Part shown: piece by piece, positions 59,381 through 64,000 of the stretch | Numbering within the stretch: position 1 is the first letter of the stretch | Layout of the letters: every line of letters begins with the position of its first letter | Assembly (NCBI GenBank): GCA_003973385.1 | Contig: QNYK01000062.1 | Coordinates: 1 to 64,000, forward strand | Reading direction: 5' to 3' | Length of the DNA stretch: 64,000 bases | Source of the DNA: Bacillota bacterium | GTDB taxonomy: Bacteria; Planctomycetota; UBA8108; UBA1146 | Translations under genes and position numbers: made by a program | The notes under the pieces: model-generated | Database searches by the model: none | Told to the model about the DNA's origin: nothing | The model's input: the letters and a program-made list of their open reading frames with translations, nothing else

Positions 59381-60822
59381 CCGTCACTCCGTGGGCGAGG
59401 TGTGGGCATGCGAGCGCCGGTTTCCTGACGCCATTTTCGGAGCATCTTCGTGAGCCGCAGCAGTACTTCCTGGTGCCGGTCATTCAGGATCGTCGTCTCA
59501 CCAGGATCCTGTCCGAGGTGGTAGAGTTCCAGCCGCTGATCCTCGAGCATCTCGATCAGTTTCCAGTCGCCATCGATCACCGCAGATGCTGGGCTGCCAC
59601 CTTGATTGCCGTAGTGCGGATAGTGCCAGAAGAGCGGAGCCGGCGTACCCGGGTCGGTGCCGGTGAGAGACTTCAGGAAAGAGTGCCCATCCGGTTTCCA
59701 CCCGTCTGGAAATGGCAGCCCGGCCAGTTCCAGCAGAGTCGGCACCAGATCAGTGCTCTGTATCGGGAAATCGCAAACACGGCCAGCCCCCGAGATCCCC
59801 GGACCTCTCGCCAGCCAGGGTACGCGGATTCCGCCCTCGTAGATCCAGCCCTTTCCACCACGCAGCGGCAAGTTACTGGTCGGATGTCCTTCTGAAGTAC
59901 TCAGTCCGCCGTTATCCGAGGTCAGCATCACGATGGTGCTCTGTTCGAGGTCCAGGCGATCGAGGGCATCGAGCACCTTGCCCACCGCCGAGTCCATCGC
60001 CTCGATCATACCCGCGTACACAGCGTGTTCCTGAACCTGTCGGACCTTGCGCTGACCCTCTCGACCCCAGGTCGGTTTCAGTCCCAGTTGCTTCTTCTTC
60101 TGGCGGTACTTCTTGGTCAGATCATCTCGTGCGATCAGCGGAGTGTGGACGGAGTAGAAGCTGAGCACGGCGAGGAACGGATCCTGCTTGTGTTGCTCGA
60201 TGAACTGGATGGTTTCCGAGGCGAGCCGATCAGGGAGGTGTTCTCCATCGGGTCCATCGGTCAGGCGAGGATTACCGTAGGGAGAGAAGTACTTCTTGCC
60301 ACCGTAGGGGCCTCCCCCTGTCCAGCCACCACGGTTGAGCTGGTAACCCTGCTGTTCGGGCCAGTAACCTTCCGGTCCCAGGTGCCACTTGCCTGCAAAA
60401 AATGTCGAATAGCCATGTTCACGGACGATCTCCGCGATGGTCAGTTGATCGAGTGGGAGTCGATCGTTGTAGGGAGCGGGCAGGTGAGATGTGTTTCTGT
60501 TCCACCGAGTGGGCCCAGGTGCGCCGAAGTAATCGGTGGTGGCGAGTCGAGCCGGATGGATTCCAGATTGAAGGCTGACCCGGGTCGGACTGCACACGGG
60601 GCAGGCGGCGTAGGCGCGACGAAAACGAACTCCATCCGCGGCGAAACGATCGATACAGGGGGTCTCGTAGAACTCGCTCCCGGTGACTCCCAGGTCCCTC
60701 CAGCCCAGATCGTCGACGATGATGATCAGCATCGAAGGAGCAGGACTGGTGACCGTTTGTGGGGCAGGCTGATCCGCAGCCAGCAGCGCAGAGAGAAGCA
60801 GCAGGGTGGTGAAAGAGGTCAA
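59377..60822 (-). CDS. Secreted type I sulfatase
   Basis: Formylglycine-dependent sulfatase. Start is TTG 60822, five bases after AAGGAG and overlapping the upstream permease stop (TTGA). The 481-residue protein has a signal peptide (TTLLLLSALLAADQPAP), the metal-binding IIIVDDLGWRDLG, and the catalytic motif CSPTRVSLQSG with the Cys to be converted to formylglycine. KWHLG and LTSDNGGLS are further family sites. Periplasmic/extracellular. Its coupling to an oligopeptide-type transporter suggests that it works on a substrate the transporter handles or supplies, but the sulfated substrate is unknown. Confidence 0.92.
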   Translation of the reverse strand: MTSFTTLLLLSALLAADQPAPQTVTSPAPSMLIIIVDDLGWRDLGVTGSEFYETPCIDRFAADGVRFRRAYAACPVCSPTRVSLQSGIHPARLATTDYFGAPGPTRWNRNTSHLPAPYNDRLPLDQLTIAEIVREHGYSTFFAGKWHLGPEGYWPEQQGYQLNRGGWTGGGPYGGKKYFSPYGNPRLTDGPDGEHLPDRLASETIQFIEQHKQDPFLAVLSFYSVHTPLIARDDLTKKYRQKKKQLGLKPTWGREGQRKVRQVQEHAVYAGMIEAMDSAVGKVLDALDRLDLEQSTIVMLTSDNGGLSTSEGHPTSNLPLRGGKGWIYEGGIRVPWLARGPGISGAGRVCDFPIQSTDLVPTLLELAGLPFPDGWKPDGHSFLKSLTGTDPGTPAPLFWHYPHYGNQGGSPASAVIDGDWKLIEMLEDQRLELYHLGQDPGETTILNDRHQEVLLRLTKMLRKWRQETGARMPTPRPRSDG

Positions 60823-62123
60823 GACTTCTCCTTCCTGGACACGCCGAGAAACGCTCTCGGGTCGGCGGCATCGCGCAAGCCATCGCCGAGGAAGTTGTAA
60901 GCCAGTACTGCCAGGAAGATGAACAGGCCGGGGGTGACCAGCCATGGATTGTACTTCAGTACCTCGGAGCCCTGGCAGTCCTTGAGCAGCAACCCCCACG
61001 AAGAATCGGGTTCGGTGATTCCAAAACCGAGAAAGGACAGCGCCACTTCGCCGAGGATGTAGTAGGGGACATAGAGGGTGGCGGTGACGATGACGATGGA
61101 GGCCGTGTTGGGCAGCAGGTGGCGAAGGATCACCCGGGTCGAAGAGCCACCCAGCGCCCGGGCGGCGAGGGCGTACTCACATTCCCGCAGGCTCAGCACC
61201 ATTCCCCGGATCATGCGGCCGATGCTGGCCCAGCCGACGATGGCCAGGATGGCGACGATCATCATGTAAGTCTGGCGTGGACTCAGTTCGTCCGGAATGG
61301 CGTAGCGCAGCGTCAGGATCAGGTACAGCCCGGGAATCGCCAGCAGCAATTCGACCAGTCGCATCAACCAGAAATCTACAAGGCCACCGAAGTAACCGGC
61401 AATGCCACCGATGGCGAGTCCGATGGAGATGCTGATGAGGATGCCGATCAGGCCGACCGACAACGAAATCTGTCCGCCGTAGAGGATCCGCGTCCACAGG
61501 TCTCGCCCCAGGATGTCGGTTCCGAGCAGGAACAGACCGGTGTGCAGGTCCTTTCCTGTGGGGTGATCTTCGGCTGCGATCCCCATCAGATGCGGCAGTC
61601 CCTTTATGGGGAAAAATCCACAGAGGCTGAAGATCTCATGCGGCTCGCTGCCCTCGACGAAGAAACTCACCGGTACCGAGATCGATCGATCCTCGGCGAG
61701 GATGTATTCCGTTTCACCATAGGCGTCCCAGGAGACGTATTCGCGCAGGGGATGAACGTGGGGACGGAGGGTGAAGTTGCCATCGCTGTCATGAAAATGA
61801 ACGCCGCCCTCGAACCACTCCCACTTACGGATGTATGTATCGCGGATGATCTCCTCGAAGTTTTCATCCTCGTCGATCAACTCGTCGATCTTCTCGATGA
61901 CGTATCCACCCAGCAGCATCGGACCGTACTTGACGGTGTACTTGTTGATTTCGTTGCTGCCGTAGGGGCCGATGAATCCGCCGAAGCAACTGATCAGGTA
62001 GAGAACCAGGAGGATCGCCGCGCCGCTCATGGCGAGCTTGTTCTTGCGCAGCCGGTGCCACAACATCGTCCACGGTCCACGTGGCGGGGGCAAATTGGAT
62101 TGAGGTGGCTGGGTGTCGGTCAT
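60819..62123 (-). CDS. Peptide/nickel-type ABC permease (DppC/OppC) with large periplasmic insert
   Basis: Inner-membrane permease. A short N-terminal cytoplasmic tail precedes the first helix (residues about 33-55); an acidic ~130-residue insert (VIEKIDELIDEDENFEEIIRDTYIRKWEWFEGG onward) then separates it from the remaining helices. The BPD signature LLGTDILGRDLWTRILYGGQISL and the EAA-type MIRGMVLSLRECEYALAARALG identify it. At 434 residues it is ~140 longer than usual OppC (about 290). Its stop overlaps the sulfatase start. Confidence 0.88.
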   Translation of the reverse strand: MTDTQPPQSNLPPPRGPWTMLWHRLRKNKLAMSGAAILLVLYLISCFGGFIGPYGSNEINKYTVKYGPMLLGGYVIEKIDELIDEDENFEEIIRDTYIRKWEWFEGGVHFHDSDGNFTLRPHVHPLREYVSWDAYGETEYILAEDRSISVPVSFFVEGSEPHEIFSLCGFFPIKGLPHLMGIAAEDHPTGKDLHTGLFLLGTDILGRDLWTRILYGGQISLSVGLIGILISISIGLAIGGIAGYFGGLVDFWLMRLVELLLAIPGLYLILTLRYAIPDELSPRQTYMMIVAILAIVGWASIGRMIRGMVLSLRECEYALAARALGGSSTRVILRHLLPNTASIVIVTATLYVPYYILGEVALSFLGFGITEPDSSWGLLLKDCQGSEVLKYNPWLVTPGLFIFLAVLAYNFLGDGLRDAADPRAFLGVSRKEKS

Positions 62124-63295
62124 GACAACCTCACCCTCGGGTCGACCAGTGCCAGCAACAGGTCCGCCACCAGGTTGCCGAACACCAGCAGCAGGGTCGA
62201 AATCAGCACGCTCGCCAGTACCAGTGGCTCATCCTTGGCACTGATTGCCTCGAACACGAGTCTTCCCAGACCGGGCCAGTTCATGACGATTTCAACCAGC
62301 AGGCTGCCGCTGAGCAGGCTGGCCAGCGAGTAGCCGAACAGGGTGACGAGAGGGTTGACGGCGTTGCGGAACGCGTGCTTGAAGAGCACCGAGTTGTGGG
62401 AGACTCCCTTGGCGCGAGCGGTGCGGACGTAGTCCTGTCCAAGCGCCTCGATCATGTTGCCGCGCGCCTGGCGCATGTAGCCGGCCATGGCTGCGGTGCC
62501 GAGTACGATGGCGGGCAGGAACAGGTGGTGCAGGCGGTCTCCCAGCTTGCCCCAGAACCCGAATAGATCGTAGTCGAGCGAGCGCATGTCACCGATGGGA
62601 AACCATCCGGTGTAAGTGGCAAACAGCACCGCCAGCAGTGCCGAGAAAACGGTCGGAATCGACAGTCCGATGAAGGCGAGGATTCCCGCCGAATGGTCTA
62701 CCAGTGAGTTCGGTTTGACCGCGGCGAAGATGCCGAGCGGGATGCCGAGGCCATAGGCGATCAAGAGCGCCGCGATCGACAGGATCAGGGTGTTCCAGAG
62801 CCGTTCCGCGATGATGCCGAAGACCGGTCGATTGAACTTGTAGGAGCGTCCGAAATCGCCGCTTGCGGCATTGGAAAACCAGGAGAAGAAACTCTCGATG
62901 GGGCCGACCTTGCGGTACACCACTCCCTCGTCATCGCACTGGTACTTGGTCGATTCGATCTGGAAGTTGAGCAGACTGCGACTGGCACTGCGTCCCCTGA
63001 CGACGATTCCATCGCGCAGGATGGTCGGCACCTTTTCCCCGTCGTCACGAAAGGACCACATCGAGCCATCGTCTCGAAACTCTCCGAACTCCTCGAGTTG
63101 GGTTTGACTCAGACGCACCAGTAAGCCTGAGGATTCCTTTTGTCGTAGCACTTCGGTCAGTGAGCGAGCCGGATCTGCCTCTTGTTGGCTGTAGAAATCT
63201 CCCGGTGCTGCCTTCAACAACAAGAAGGTCAGCAGGGAGACCACCAGTACCAGCGGCGGAATCGACAACAACCGACGGAGGGTGAAGGTCAGCAA
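62120..63295 (-). CDS. Peptide/nickel-type ABC permease (DppB/OppB) with periplasmic insert
   Basis: Inner-membrane permease, 391 residues. First helix near 12-30, then a ~120-residue polar insert (FYSQQEADPARSLTEVLRQKESSGLL and FRDDGEKVPTILRDGIVV region) not seen in short OppB, then five helices. GRSYKFNRPVFGIIAERLWNTLIL and the EAA loop MRQARGNMIEALGQDYVRTARAKGVS are characteristic. Overlaps the downstream permease by ATGA and follows the binding-protein gene by ~20 bp. Confidence 0.88.
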   Translation of the reverse strand: MLTFTLRRLLSIPPLVLVVSLLTFLLLKAAPGDFYSQQEADPARSLTEVLRQKESSGLLVRLSQTQLEEFGEFRDDGSMWSFRDDGEKVPTILRDGIVVRGRSASRSLLNFQIESTKYQCDDEGVVYRKVGPIESFFSWFSNAASGDFGRSYKFNRPVFGIIAERLWNTLILSIAALLIAYGLGIPLGIFAAVKPNSLVDHSAGILAFIGLSIPTVFSALLAVLFATYTGWFPIGDMRSLDYDLFGFWGKLGDRLHHLFLPAIVLGTAAMAGYMRQARGNMIEALGQDYVRTARAKGVSHNSVLFKHAFRNAVNPLVTLFGYSLASLLSGSLLVEIVMNWPGLGRLVFEAISAKDEPLVLASVLISTLLLVFGNLVADLLLALVDPRVRLS

Positions 63296-63314
63296 CGGTT
63301 CTTCTTTGCCATCC

Positions 63315-64000
63315 TCAGTCTCGGATCCACAGGGTTTCGAGGTTCCAGGTCAGTTGTGGGCGCAACAGACTCGGCCACAGATTTCCGAGCCGGTTCGTTT
63401 TCGAAGTGCAATACGAGTTGGCGGCGATCAGATACAGGATCGGGATGTTCTGGCCGATCAGTTCCTGCACCTCGTCGTAGTATTTCTTCCGGACGATGTC
63501 ATCGAGTTCCGCGTCCATCATCGTCATCAGGGAATCGATGCGTGATTCCCATGCGGTGGCCGGTTCCGGCTGCTGCGGGTACCAGGCGTGGAGACGACCG
63601 CTGGAGAGGGTGATGTTCTTACCATTGGCAGGGTCGGGCGGAACACCGGATCCCCAGCCGAGCAGGATCATGTCCCACCTGTGGCTATCTCGCAGGCTGG
63701 TCACGAGATCATTGAAGATGATTGGTTTGAAATTGACCTTGATGCCGACCTTTCTCAGATCCTGCATGATCAGATTTCCGATCTGCTGGCGCAGGTTGTT
63801 CTCGACATTGGTGTTGAGATTGAAAACGATGGGACGACCCTGGTCATCTTCGCGTACGCCATCACCGTCGCTGTCCTTCCAGCCCAGTCCGTCGAGATAT
63901 TCCTTCGCCTTGTCGATCGAGTGCGGATAGGTCGGCACTCCCTTGTGGTACCAGCTTCGATTTCCGGGGGTGATGCTCGACCAGATCGGGGTGGCCCTGC
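63315..64000 (-). CDS. Extracellular solute-binding protein, family 5 (3' part; 5' end outside window)
   Basis: The frame stays open to the window edge, so this is the C-terminal ~228 residues of a larger protein; the track start (GTG at 63938) is internal. The sequence shows IDKAKEYLDGLGWKDSDGDGV, an anchor typical of family-5 binding proteins near their C-terminal lobe, then IGNLIMQDLRKVGIKVNFKP and the closing NIPILYLI. Family role: binds oligopeptides or related solutes and delivers them to the OppB/OppC permeases. It begins the opp-like operon that ends with the sulfatase; the ATPase gene is not in the window. Confidence 0.88.
   Translation of the reverse strand, partial: RATPIWSSITPGNRSWYHKGVPTYPHSIDKAKEYLDGLGWKDSDGDGVREDDQGRPIVFNLNTNVENNLRQQIGNLIMQDLRKVGIKVNFKPIIFNDLVTSLRDSHRWDMILLGWGSGVPPDPANGKNITLSSGRLHAWYPQQPEPATAWESRIDSLMTMMDAELDDIVRKKYYDEVQELIGQNIPILYLIAANSYCTSKTNRLGNLWPSLLRPQLTWNLETLWIRD

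Noticed and set aside
1-64000. Mobile elements, prophage or defence islands
   Set aside because: No transposase, integrase, phage structural or restriction gene was found, and gene content and codon usage are even across the window.

Overview
The window is a chromosomal stretch of a moderately GC-rich, Gram-negative-like bacterium, most likely a member of the Planctomycetota or a close PVC relative. Lines of evidence are a double-length UvrA (also known from chlamydiae), a secreted protein combining cohesin-like repeats with a C-terminal dockerin, a Cys-type sulfatase, a Ser/Thr kinase fused to a roughly 900-residue C-terminal region, and many dense operons with ATGA/GTGA/TTGA overlaps and frequent GTG/TTG starts. 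This assignment is inferred from gene content; no 16S rRNA is present. The first ~60 bases contain long C runs and look like a low-quality contig end.

Layout. 0.1-6.5 kb: tRNA-Leu(CAA), then a minus-strand NfeD/NfeD/FloA membrane-microdomain operon with a repeat-bearing partner, a two-gene lipid operon (PlsC-type acyltransferase and a sphingomyelin-synthase-like PAP2_C protein), and tRNA-Ala(GGC) with a terminator. 6.7-12.3 kb (plus): a full-length leucyl-tRNA synthetase homologue whose HIGH, KMSKS and editing motifs are all degenerate and which carries an acidic repeat insert, then a secreted trypsin-like protease and a LolA-like exported protein ending in a KP-rich tail and a strong terminator. 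12.3-15.1 kb (minus): rlmN with two small exported proteins, then a small Cys-rich orphan. 15.3-20.1 kb (plus): dprA and the giant kinase. 20.2-26.5 kb (plus): translation cluster aspS, infC (with an AUC start missed by the ORF track), rpmI, rplT, pheS, pheT (lacking its tRNA-binding domain). 26.5-27.8 kb: LysM-L,D-transpeptidase. 27.9-41.6 kb (minus): complete 14-gene nuoA-N complex I operon. 41.8-44.7 kb (minus): MTHFR-like protein, Mn-type superoxide dismutase, cohesin/dockerin protein. 44.7-45.1 kb: intergenic region with a long irregular hairpin that may be a structured RNA. 45.1-53.7 kb (plus): polyprenyl synthase, ddl, inositol-phosphatase-like protein, giant uvrA. 53.7-55.3 kb (minus): MCE/MlaD protein and a small lipoprotein. 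55.5-59.4 kb (plus): DAO oxidoreductase, class IV aminotransferase, acyl-CoA synthetase. 59.4-64.0 kb (minus): peptide-type ABC transporter (binding protein cut by the window end, two permeases with large periplasmic inserts) translationally coupled to a sulfatase.

How it works together: the content is mainly core metabolism of an aerobic heterotroph (complex I, SOD, translation, DNA repair) with cell-envelope functions (D-Ala-D-Ala ligase and L,D-transpeptidase, implying peptidoglycan; MCE lipid transport; flotillin; phospholipid synthesis). No CRISPR array, insertion sequence, prophage or integrase was seen. The most unusual object is the catalytically eroded LeuRS paralogue.
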